A stretch of 5,264 bases of DNA. It comes from Chloroflexota bacterium. Lineage in GTDB: Bacteria; Chloroflexota; Anaerolineae; Anaerolineales; VGOW01. The stretch spans positions 1-5,264 of the forward strand of contig JACRLA010000429.1 in NCBI GenBank assembly GCA_016215145.1, given 5' to 3'. Numbering within the stretch: position 1 is the stretch's first letter; each line of letters opens with the position of its first letter. Positions 1 to 4,927 of this stretch are shown here, piece by piece. The position numbers and the translations under genes are program-made. The notes beneath the pieces were generated by a model, which saw only the letters and a list, made by a program, of their open reading frames with translations, was not told the DNA's origin and made no database searches.

Positions 1-778
1 TCACCGCAAAACTCCAAAGGGTATTAACAATCAACACGCCAAGGAGGATCCAAAATAATTGCGCGCCGAGTCCGTAGAGGAGTTGAGTCGGTGTCAGGTT
101 GCCGATCAACGCTTCAATGGGGAAACCAAACGTCCATTGGAACGGAAAGAAGTTCGCCAGCGTCCGCACCCATGGCGGCATCAGCGATAACGGAACCAAG
201 CGACCCGACATCAATAACTCTCCGGCAAAATATAATGCAGAGATGGCGTTGACGCGCGTTGTCCAAAATGTGATCAAGCCCATCGTCGTCTGAAACATGG
301 TGCGCACCAAGTACGCGCCCCAGATGGCAATGAAGAAGGCGACGACTTGATACCACGTTGGGTTAAGAGTCGGTTGAAACAACCAAACCATCACAGCCGC
401 AATCGGTATCCATAAAGTAATCGCTATCACTTTCCATCCCGCCATCCAGGCAATGTCGGCATGTACTGGATGAATAGGGCGAAGCAATGCTGTCGCTAGC
501 TGCCCCTGCCGAATACGATGCTCCCAACCATATGGAGTAAAGACGATGTTCATGTTACGAACCAACATCCACACGATGTAATAGGCGGCGAAGGTCCCCG
601 CGGTGTAACCACCTACGGTGCCGCCATTGGATTGCGCCACCGATGACCACACCACCAAGTAGATGATCGGCTCGGCGACCATGCCGATCATGTAGAACGC
701 GGCAGAGACGGGATACTGAAACTCGATTAACACCGAAGTGCGAAGCATACCGATGTAGTAAGAAAATAAGTCTCTCAT
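1..778 (-). CDS. ABC-2 type exporter permease (ABC2_membrane_6/DUF990-like), 3' end cut by window edge
   Basis: Membrane subunit of an ABC exporter, partner of the ATPase encoded just upstream. Reading from the ATG at 778, the frame stays open for 259 codons to the window edge. Hydrophobic segments lie at about residues 23-48, 61-80, 112-135, 143-170, 178-200 and 232-256, the six-helix layout of ABC-2 permeases. The cytoplasmic stretch RIRQGQLATALLRP (about 88-101) and the later PLSLMPPWVR and FPFQW (about 196-215) match what is known of the COG4587-type permease family. Family members are about 260-270 residues, so only a few C-terminal residues should be missing. The ribosome-binding site is weak (TTGGA, 7 bases before ATG), and a large hairpin separates this gene from the ATPase. 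In such operons a second permease of the COG3694 type commonly follows, and it would lie beyond position 1. The substrate is unknown. Confidence 0.9.
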   Translation of the reverse strand, partial: MRDLFSYYIGMLRTSVLIEFQYPVSAAFYMIGMVAEPIIYLVVWSSVAQSNGGTVGGYTAGTFAAYYIVWMLVRNMNIVFTPYGWEHRIRQGQLATALLRPIHPVHADIAWMAGWKVIAITLWIPIAAVMVWLFQPTLNPTWYQVVAFFIAIWGAYLVRTMFQTTMGLITFWTTRVNAISALYFAGELLMSGRLVPLSLMPPWVRTLANFFPFQWTFGFPIEALIGNLTPTQLLYGLGAQLFWILLGVLIVNTLWSFAV

Positions 779-787
779 GTTATTGTC

Positions 788-846
788 CAATCTTCGATCT
801 TTAATCTTCAATCTTTAATAACTACAAGATTGAAGATTAAAGATTA
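788..846 (-). repeat. Inverted array of AT-rich 7-base repeats forming a perfect 19-bp hairpin
   Basis: On the minus strand three TAATCTT/CAATCTT units (846-826) are followed by a 10-base loop (825-816) and then four AAGATTG/AAGATTA/AAGATCG/AAGATTG units (815-788). Arms 797-815 and 826-844 are perfect reverse complements over 19 bases. The array starts in the ATPase stop codon (844-846) and ends next to the weak ribosome-binding site of the permease. There is no T-tract of terminator type after the stem. It could lower or tune permease expression or protect the upstream mRNA, but no function is shown. Confidence 0.85.
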
Positions 847-1812
847 TCCCTGCGCGAAAACTTTCTCAATCACATCGTCAATCGGCGTATCTTCAATCGT
901 CAAATCGTATACGCTCAACTCGTTTAACAGCTTCGCCGTAATACGTGAAGCGTCTGTTTTATTAATCCGCAACGTCGCGCGCAGCCCATCCTGCGATACC
1001 ACTTCGCCGTAAGATGAGAGATCAACACCGTTGCTCTCCAACGTCACGCCGAGTGTTTTATAAGACGAAAACTTTTGCACCAAACCACTTAAATCGCCGT
1101 CGAACAAAATTTTTCCGTGATGGATCACGATGACGCGCTTGCACAGCGCTTCCACATCTGCCATGTAGTGACTGGTCAGCAATACGGTTGCGCCGTAACG
1201 TCTGTTGTATTCGGCGATGAATTCGCGCAAACGTTTTTGCATCGTCACATCAAGTCCAATTGTTGGCTCGTCGAGAAACAGAACTTTGGGGAGATGCAGC
1301 AACGAACCAACAATTTCCACCTTCATCCGCTCACCGAGCGAGAGATTGCGCACAGGCTTTTTAACTAAATCGCCCAAATCCAACAAGGCAATCAACTCAT
1401 CTCGCGTGCGTTTGTAATCCGCTTCGGCGATTCCATAAATGGCGCGGTTGAGATCAAACGAATCGAGCGCGGGCAAATCCCACGCCAATTGTTGGCGATT
1501 ACCCATCACTAACGTCATCTGCTTGAGAAAATTTTTGTCGCGCTTCGATGGCGTGAAGTTCAACACGCTCCCCTCACCGGATGTTGGATACAACAAGCCC
1601 GACAACATTTTGAGAGTCGTCGTCTTGCCTGCGCCGTTTGGTCCAAGAAAGCCAACCACTTCCCCCACTCCGATCTCAAAGGTGATGCCGTCAACCGCTT
1701 TCACCTCTTTGTACTTACGTTTCACCAGACTCTTCAGCGAGGACCTCAACCCTGCATCGCGTTCTGGAACTTGATAAACCTTGCGAAGATTTTTGACATG
1801 AATGATTGACAT
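844..1812 (-). CDS. ABC-2 exporter ATP-binding protein (COG4586-like)
   Basis: Cytoplasmic ATPase that powers the neighbouring permease; 322 residues. All nucleotide-binding motifs are present: Walker A GPNGAGKTT (57-65), Q-loop glutamines in NRQQLAW (105-111), signature LSLGE (157-161), Walker B VLFLDE (177-182), D-loop GLD (186-188) and switch histidine H215. The N-terminal insert before the core strand (about residues 15-37, rich in Arg and Lys) and an additional domain of about 80 residues after position 240 are typical of ATPases paired with DUF990-type permeases rather than of the short CcmA-like group. The start is the ATG at 1812, preceded by AGAGG at 1820-1824 with 7-base spacing. 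The stop codon touches the hairpin at 797-844. The gene follows the truncated MFS gene by 32 bases. Drug, lipid or polysaccharide export are all possible. Confidence 0.95.
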   Translation of the reverse strand: MSIIHVKNLRKVYQVPERDAGLRSSLKSLVKRKYKEVKAVDGITFEIGVGEVVGFLGPNGAGKTTTLKMLSGLLYPTSGEGSVLNFTPSKRDKNFLKQMTLVMGNRQQLAWDLPALDSFDLNRAIYGIAEADYKRTRDELIALLDLGDLVKKPVRNLSLGERMKVEIVGSLLHLPKVLFLDEPTIGLDVTMQKRLREFIAEYNRRYGATVLLTSHYMADVEALCKRVIVIHHGKILFDGDLSGLVQKFSSYKTLGVTLESNGVDLSSYGEVVSQDGLRATLRINKTDASRITAKLLNELSVYDLTIEDTPIDDVIEKVFAQG

Positions 1813-1842
1813 GGTTAAACCTCTATTTCGTAACTACTCAAG

Positions 1843-1876
1843 CGTCATTGCGAGGAGCGTTTTTGCGACGAAGCAA
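1843..1876. repeat. REP-like palindromic element forming the end of the MFS gene
   Basis: The sequence opening CGTCATTGCGAGGAGCG and closing GCGACGAAGCAA is a form of a dispersed, imperfectly palindromic intergenic element known from many bacterial genomes (recognised from memory, not searched). The TTGC/GCAA ends pair and the interior pairs imperfectly. It normally lies between genes. Here, read on the minus strand, it encodes the last ten or so residues (about FASSQKRSSQ) and the TGA stop of the MFS transporter, so it has become part of a coding sequence. Confidence 0.7.
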
Positions 1877-3020
1877 AGGCGGCGCGCACTGAAAACGAAT
1901 TGCCCACCACGCCAATGGCGGGTCCCCCGGCGATCTGTCCCACCGCGTTCATCTGACTGCTCATCGAGAGCACCGTCGCCCGCACCCGCGAATCGGTGAT
2001 CCGTTGATTCAACCAATTGCCATGAATAGGGTCTATGGCGTAGCGCAACGCGCCGATCAACATCACGGCGATCAACGCCAGATAAAAATCCGGGACGAGC
2101 GGGAAAGCGATGAGACACACTACTAACAACGCATTGATGATCCACAACAACCGCGCCGACACTGCTTGTTGATTGAGATCGAATCGTCGGCGGATCGTTT
2201 CAGCGATGGCGATGCTTAACAAACGTGATGCCGCCGCTGTGATCCCAAACCAGATCACAAAGGTGAAGCCAAAGAGGGTCGGCAAAGTAAATGTGGCAAT
2301 GACGTACGCCGTCCACAAACGGTCGTAGCCTTCGCTAAATAAGCCGTGCAAAAAATCGAAACCGATCAACGACACGATCGCCGGTTGCGCGCGAGTTAAC
2401 TTCACGCCATCGTTAAACGTGTGCCGCATTGTCTGCCACGAATTGCGCCCCTCGCGCGGAGACGGTTTGAAGTTGTGTTCAGGCATCGTCGTTATTAAGA
2501 ACACGCCCAGCGCCAAAAAGATCGCGCCGCTGATCACGATTGGCAAGGCAAGCGAGAAATTGGCAAGTAATACACTCAACCCGATCCCCACAATGCCAAA
2601 CACTTGGCGCAGCGATGAGGCGCGCAGAAAAACTTCGCCCGCATTCTGATCGCCGACCTCGTCCACCAGCCACGCATCCGTCGCTCCGCTTGTAAAGGTG
2701 TAACCGATCCCCCACACGATTTGCGCCAGCAGCAACAACCCAAACGTCGGTAGTGCCTGCATCGCCATGCCCACGCCGATGATGAACACGCCGACGATCA
2801 CCAACAAGCGGCGGCTATACATATCGGCAACAACTCCGGTTGGCACTTCAAACAGCAATGCCGTAACTTCAAGCGTTGTGCCGAGCAACACCAACTGCAA
2901 CGGGTTCAACCCCACTACCGTCACTTGAAAAACCATAATCACTGTAAACGCGGTCATATTCGCCACGCTCATCACGGCGGCGATGGATAAATAAATTAAA
3001 CGGGCATTCAATTTCCTCAT
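1845..3020 (-). CDS. MFS efflux transporter, C-terminus truncated by a palindromic repeat
   Basis: Inner-membrane secondary transporter, probably a proton-coupled drug or metabolite exporter. From the ATG at 3020 it has 391 residues. Hydrophobic helices lie near 9-32, 42-64, 72-90, 92-112, 138-157, 159-178, 213-240, 247-272, 288-306, 310-328 and 348-372. MFS motif A appears as TGVVADMYSRR (61-71) in the loop between helices 2 and 3. Only 11 helices are seen. Where helix 12 should begin (after NSFSVRAA, 374-381) the protein switches to a polar tail and stops. The tail is the translated repeat at 1843-1876. I chose the ATG at 3020 because AGAGAGG (3027-3033) lies 6 bases upstream; the ATG at 3026 directly abuts that site, and an in-frame TTG at 3080 would place a repeat in the N-terminus. 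Function after loss of helix 12 is doubtful. Confidence 0.85.
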   Translation of the reverse strand: MRKLNARLIYLSIAAVMSVANMTAFTVIMVFQVTVVGLNPLQLVLLGTTLEVTALLFEVPTGVVADMYSRRLLVIVGVFIIGVGMAMQALPTFGLLLLAQIVWGIGYTFTSGATDAWLVDEVGDQNAGEVFLRASSLRQVFGIVGIGLSVLLANFSLALPIVISGAIFLALGVFLITTMPEHNFKPSPREGRNSWQTMRHTFNDGVKLTRAQPAIVSLIGFDFLHGLFSEGYDRLWTAYVIATFTLPTLFGFTFVIWFGITAAASRLLSIAIAETIRRRFDLNQQAVSARLLWIINALLVVCLIAFPLVPDFYLALIAVMLIGALRYAIDPIHGNWLNQRITDSRVRATVLSMSSQMNAVGQIAGGPAIGVVGNSFSVRAAFASSQKRSSQ

Positions 3021-3033
3021 TAACATCCTCTCT

Positions 3034-3069
3034 GCCTTCCCTTGCTTTCCTTCATTTCCCTCGTGTCCT
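3034..3069 (-). repeat. Purine-rich degenerate tandem repeat between GNAT and MFS genes
   Basis: On the minus strand the gap is made of imperfect 9-10 base units of the type GAAGGACAC, GAGGGAAAT, GAAGGAAAGC, AAGGGAAGGC, with almost no pyrimidines. It begins immediately after the upstream acetyltransferase stop and ends at the AGAGAGG ribosome-binding site of the MFS gene. Its several GGA/AGG words look like repeated weak ribosome-binding sites. It has an open frame from a TTG at 3080, which could mislead start calling. Confidence 0.6.
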
Positions 3070-3636
3070 TCATTTCTCAAAGTTCCCTTTGTAGGTTTTC
3101 ATCCACTCGTCGCGCAACACTCCCATATTGATGATGTCCCATCGCCGCCCTTCGCGGTTCATAAATTTGCGCTCCAGCCCTTCGACCACAAAACCCGCCT
3201 TCGTATACGATTGGATCGCCCGCGCGTTGAACTCAAACACACCGAGCGACACACGATGAAGATTTAATTCGGTGAAGGCATAGCGCAAGACCAACGTCAT
3301 GGCTTCTGTGCCATAGCCCTTGCCCCAATACTCGCGCTCACCGATGCCAATGCCCACCCAACTGTTGCCATTCGCCCAATCGAAACCGAACAGCCCCACA
3401 AAACCGATCTGCTTGCTTTCGGCAAGCGTGTGAATGCGAAAAACATGCCCCGTCTGATCTTCGAGTCTTTTTTCAAACTCATCTTGGAGCGATTTCGCCG
3501 AAGCAAGCGTTGGCGGATCAGTATCCAACAACCGCATGTATTCCGTATCACGCGACCACTTAGAAAACAACGGCGCATCAATTGACGGCATCGGCGCGCC
3601 AAGACAAACTAACTCACCTGTAAAAAGATTTTTCAT
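3070..3636 (-). CDS. GNAT N-acetyltransferase, RimJ/RimL type (second copy)
   Basis: Cytoplasmic acetyl-CoA-dependent N-acetyltransferase, 188 residues, the usual length for the RimJ/RimL group. The acetyl-CoA pyrophosphate-binding motif is clear: WVGIGIGEREYWGKGYGTEA (93-112), containing the G-K-G-Y-G loop at 105-109. A helix follows (LVLRYAFTELNL), then the late strand with N137 and the AGF turn at 147-149. The C-terminus has NREGRRWD and LRDEW. The ATG at 3636 is chosen because GAGGA (3641-3645) lies 4 bases upstream; a GTG at 3654 in the same frame falls inside the spacer repeat. It is a tandem paralogue of the preceding gene: 36 of about 76 C-terminal residues are identical by eye, while the N-terminal halves differ more. 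The family acetylates ribosomal proteins, amino sugars, peptides or antibiotics; the substrate here is unknown. Confidence 0.92.
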   Translation of the reverse strand: MKNLFTGELVCLGAPMPSIDAPLFSKWSRDTEYMRLLDTDPPTLASAKSLQDEFEKRLEDQTGHVFRIHTLAESKQIGFVGLFGFDWANGNSWVGIGIGEREYWGKGYGTEAMTLVLRYAFTELNLHRVSLGVFEFNARAIQSYTKAGFVVEGLERKFMNREGRRWDIINMGVLRDEWMKTYKGNFEK

Positions 3637-3642
3637 AGTGTC

Positions 3643-3677
3643 CTCACGTATCACGCATCACATATCACGTATCACGT
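3643..3677 (-). repeat. Five tandem 7-base repeats, consensus ACGTGAT
   Basis: On the minus strand the spacer between the two acetyltransferase genes is five uninterrupted heptamers: ACGTGAT, ACGTGAT, ATGTGAT, GCGTGAT and ACGTGAG. It starts one base after the stop of the upstream gene. The last, diverged unit supplies part of the GAGGA ribosome-binding site of the next gene. The period of seven is the same as in the array at 788-846 although the sequence is unrelated. Tandem heptamers (STRR) are known from filamentous cyanobacteria; similar arrays occur elsewhere. Confidence 0.85.
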
Positions 3678-3678
3678 C

Positions 3679-4248
3679 TTACCTTTTCCACTCATCACGC
3701 AGCAAACCCAAAGACACCGTGTCCCAACGCTTGCCGTCACGGTTCACCGATTCGCGGCGGCGCACCTCTTCCACAAAACCGGCGCGCTCCAAGAATCGAA
3801 TCGCGCCCGTGTTGTAAGCGGGGATCGCAAATGTGCCTAAGCGAAAAAGATTCAACTCGGCAAAGGCATAGCGCAGAATCATTTGCAACGATTCGGATCC
3901 GTACCCCTTGCGGCGATCTTCGGGGTCGCCGACTCCGATGGCGAGACGTCCGGCGCCATTGTTCCATTCGATCCATTCGATCTTGGTAAAGCCGATCAAA
4001 CGATCATCTTCTTTGAGCCGGATGGTGAAGTAAAAAGAATTTCGTTTTTCCTTCATCTCTTTTTCAATGCCCTCGTATTTCTTCTTCACCATAAACGGCG
4101 AAAGAGGGCGCGCGGTGTCGGGCGAGAGCGCGCGCAAATAATCGGGGTCGTGCGTCCACTTCGATTCCACATCCGGGTCTTTCTCCAGATCAATCGCGCT
4201 CAATCGCAGACGCGAACCTTCAAAAAGTTGTTGTTGTATGTTGTCCAT
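3679..4248 (-). CDS. GNAT N-acetyltransferase, RimJ/RimL type (first copy)
   Basis: Acetyl-CoA-dependent N-acetyltransferase of 189 residues. The acetyl-CoA motif is RLAIGVGDPEDRRKGYGSES (101-120), with the loop R-R-K-G-Y-G at 112-117. The helix LRYAFAELNL (125-134), N146, the RAGF turn (155-158) and the tail NRDGKRWD...LRDEW (169-187) match the neighbouring paralogue. The N-terminal region is charged (KKKYEGIEKEMKEKR, 55-69). The open frame extends upstream to 4434, but the ATG at 4248 has GGAG (4257-4260) 8 bases upstream, and the extension would run through the hairpin at 4262-4294 and the 62-residue gene, so 4248 is preferred. Two related GNATs before two exporters suggest modification or self-protection coupled to efflux. 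Protein N-terminal acetylation (RimJ/RimL role) remains equally possible. Confidence 0.92.
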   Translation of the reverse strand: MDNIQQQLFEGSRLRLSAIDLEKDPDVESKWTHDPDYLRALSPDTARPLSPFMVKKKYEGIEKEMKEKRNSFYFTIRLKEDDRLIGFTKIEWIEWNNGAGRLAIGVGDPEDRRKGYGSESLQMILRYAFAELNLFRLGTFAIPAYNTGAIRFLERAGFVEEVRRRESVNRDGKRWDTVSLGLLRDEWKR

Positions 4249-4261
4249 TGTTGTCACTCCA

Positions 4262-4294
4262 AGACTTCCGAAGTTTGCGAAACTTCGGAAGTCT
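4262..4294. repeat. Perfect 15-bp inverted repeat with 3-base loop
   Basis: AGACTTCCGAAGTTT (4262-4276), loop GCG, then its exact reverse complement (4280-4294). The half-site TTCCGAA is itself palindromic. The element lies 3 bases after the 62-residue gene's stop and one base before the GGAG site of the first acetyltransferase gene, filling the gap. No T-run follows on the minus strand (TGGAGTGAC), so it is not a classic terminator. It looks like a dispersed intergenic palindrome. Confidence 0.85.
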
Positions 4295-4297
4295 GAC

Positions 4298-4486
4298 TTA
4301 ATCATCCAACGCCGGGTCAGGGAATCGCAAGACCAACAGCTTTCTGGGTTGGCTCTTGCGGAAAACGATCTTGATCTCCTGCCCTTGCGCCGTGAGATCG
4401 CGTGCCACCTGACACAACGTTGCGGCGCCTTCAAGCGGTCTCACGTTTTCAAATTCGTTATTAAAGTTTTTGAGTTGTGTTTCCAT
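4298..4486 (-). CDS. Hypothetical 62-residue protein
   Basis: I do not recognise this small soluble protein. It begins METQLKNFNN and ends FPDPALDD. The text suggests a disordered N-terminus (1-16), a helix (about 18-34, containing the only cysteine, C25) and two basic or hydrophobic strands (EIKIVF, 37-42, and RKLLVLRF, 48-55), an alpha-beta-beta arrangement. There is no signal peptide or membrane segment. The ATG at 4486 is well supported by GGAGG (4493-4497) at 6-base spacing; the GTG at 4507 in the same frame is upstream of that site and inside a hairpin. It sits between a 34-codon ORF and the acetyltransferase genes in the same direction, so it may be an accessory, substrate-binding or regulatory partner. 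No function can be given. Confidence 0.75.
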   Translation of the reverse strand: METQLKNFNNEFENVRPLEGAATLCQVARDLTAQGQEIKIVFRKSQPRKLLVLRFPDPALDD

Positions 4487-4499
4487 TTCGCACCTCCAG

Positions 4500-4525
4500 A
4501 GTCCCACATCCAGAGATGCGAGACT
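4500..4525 (-). repeat. 11-bp RNA hairpin between the two small ORFs, pairs fully only in the minus-strand transcript
   Basis: Arms 4515-4525 and 4500-4510 enclose a four-base loop (4511-4514). On the DNA two of eleven positions mismatch, but in the minus-strand RNA both become G-U pairs, so the stem is complete there (AGUCUCGCAUC / GAUGUGGGACU). The hairpin occupies the gap between the 34-codon ORF stop (4529-4531) and the GGAGG site (4493-4497) of the next gene. There is no U-tract, so it is not a typical terminator. Confidence 0.7.
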
Positions 4526-4528
4526 TAC

Positions 4529-4633
4529 TTAACCGTTGCGATGTAACTTCTTCTTCAGCAAAGGCAACCCCTCCGCCTCACCCCCAAACGTTTTGAGGGC
4601 GGTATCAATGTTGACTGCGATAGATGTTTCCAT
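4529..4633 (-). CDS. Possible small protein of 34 residues
   Basis: A short ORF with a good translation start: AGAGG (4642-4646) 8 bases before the ATG at 4633. It begins METSIAVNID, has an acidic, glycine-containing middle (TFGGEAEGLP) and a strongly basic end (LLKKKLHRNG). An in-frame ATG at 4657 would add eight residues (MSSKEEIF) but has only a poorly spaced AAGG, so 4633 is preferred. It ends 3 bases before the hairpin at 4500-4525, and the 62-residue gene follows. I do not recognise it. It could be a peptide substrate of the downstream enzymes, a toxin or immunity peptide, a translated leader, or a chance ORF; the clean ribosome-binding site and operon position argue mildly for translation. 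Confidence 0.5.
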   Translation of the reverse strand: METSIAVNIDTALKTFGGEAEGLPLLKKKLHRNG

Positions 4634-4669
4634 AAAAATTTCCTCTTTTGAACTCATGCGCCTTCATCA

Positions 4670-4700
4670 CGAATGACTCGAATAAACGAATAACACGAAT
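4670..4700 (-). repeat. Short tandem ATTCG repeat upstream of the small-ORF operon
   Basis: Four copies of ATTCG (minus strand; start points 8-9 bases apart) lie between the downstream terminator and the first small ORF. The stretch 4658-4737 is AT-rich and otherwise empty. I see no convincing -35/-10 pair in it; the best candidate, TTGATG with TTATTC at 18 bases, is poor. It is another of the low-complexity spacers that fill gaps in this window. Confidence 0.6.
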
Positions 4701-4737
4701 TTTGTTTTATTCATCAAAACGCATACAAGTCCCACAA

Positions 4738-4772
4738 ACAAAAAAGCCACAAACGGAATCGCTTGCGGCTTT
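4738..4772 (-). terminator. Rho-independent terminator, second of a tandem pair
   Basis: In the minus-strand RNA a 13-bp stem (4760-4772 with 4743-4755) closes on a 4-base loop (AUUC). It begins AAAGCCGC and ends GUGGCUUU, followed by more U for a run of six. Two pairs are G-U and become A-C mismatches on the plus strand, so the element works for minus-strand transcripts. It lies about 75 bases after the stop of the 29-codon ORF. Confidence 0.85.
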
Positions 4773-4780
4773 GAGCAACA

Positions 4781-4818
4781 GAAACAAAAAGACCGCGAGC
4801 GTTACGCCTGCGGTCTTT
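4781..4818 (-). terminator. Rho-independent terminator, first of a tandem pair
   Basis: AAAGACCGC (minus strand, 4818-4810) pairs with GCGGTCTTT (4796-4788) over nine bases. Inside it, GCG/CGC pairs around a small loop. The stem runs into a T-rich stretch (TTTTTGTTT). It lies 28 bases after the stop of the 29-codon ORF at 4847, ending that transcript or acting as an attenuator for the genes beyond. The start of its 5' arm overlaps a possible competing pairing (see 4815-4927). Confidence 0.9.
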
Positions 4819-4927
4819 GCACAATTAAGACAAATTCAACCGTCTCTTACACAAAGCAGCAGGCGCAATACGACAAAGCATCCCCAGCTTTACCGCCGGG
4901 AGTGCGGACAAAAACGATAGTGCAAAG
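4815..4927 (-). promoter_or_regulatory. Possible attenuator-style alternative pairing in the 29-codon leader
   Basis: CUUUGCAC early in the small ORF (4920-4927, codons 4-6) is exactly complementary to GUGCAAAG (4815-4822), which includes the first four bases of the first terminator stem. The two pairings exclude each other, as in transcription attenuators. A second exact 8-base match, CGCAAUAC (4939-4946, between ribosome-binding site and ATG) with GUAUUGCG (4864-4871, the Tyr-Cys codons), could expose or hide the start. Two 8-base matches in about 130 bases are only mildly unlikely by chance, so this is tentative. Confidence 0.3.

Noticed and set aside
788..846. The AT-rich 19-bp hairpin as a Rho-independent terminator
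   Set aside because: The stem is almost all A-T and is not followed by a T-run; the permease gene starts 10 bases after the array, so termination there would silence half of an obligate ABC pair.
99..1774. Plus-strand open frames under the ABC genes (for example 99-293, 1117-1368, 1439-1774)
   Set aside because: They mirror strongly supported minus-strand genes, lack ribosome-binding sites and have no recognisable protein features.
3021..3080. Longer MFS start (TTG at 3080) giving a Gly/Glu-rich N-terminus
   Set aside because: The extension is only the translation of the purine-rich spacer repeat and overlaps the preceding gene's stop. AGAGAGG at 3027-3033 supports the ATG at 3020.
3637..3654. 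GTG start at 3654 for the second acetyltransferase
   Set aside because: It lies inside the heptamer array; GAGGA is positioned for the ATG at 3636.
4249..4434. N-terminal extension of the first acetyltransferase gene to 4434
   Set aside because: It would run antiparallel in frame choice through the 62-residue gene and the palindrome, its composition is Arg/Ser-rich and unlike GNAT proteins, and the ATG at 4248 has a well-placed GGAG.
3643..4700. The short repeats as a CRISPR array
   Set aside because: Units are 5-10 bases and directly adjacent, without unique spacers of constant length, and no cas gene is present.
4648..4920. Plus-strand 90-codon frame across the terminator region
   Set aside because: It covers two minus-strand terminators, the ATTCG repeat and part of the small ORF, has low-complexity Lys/Thr/Gln-rich content, and no good ribosome-binding site.
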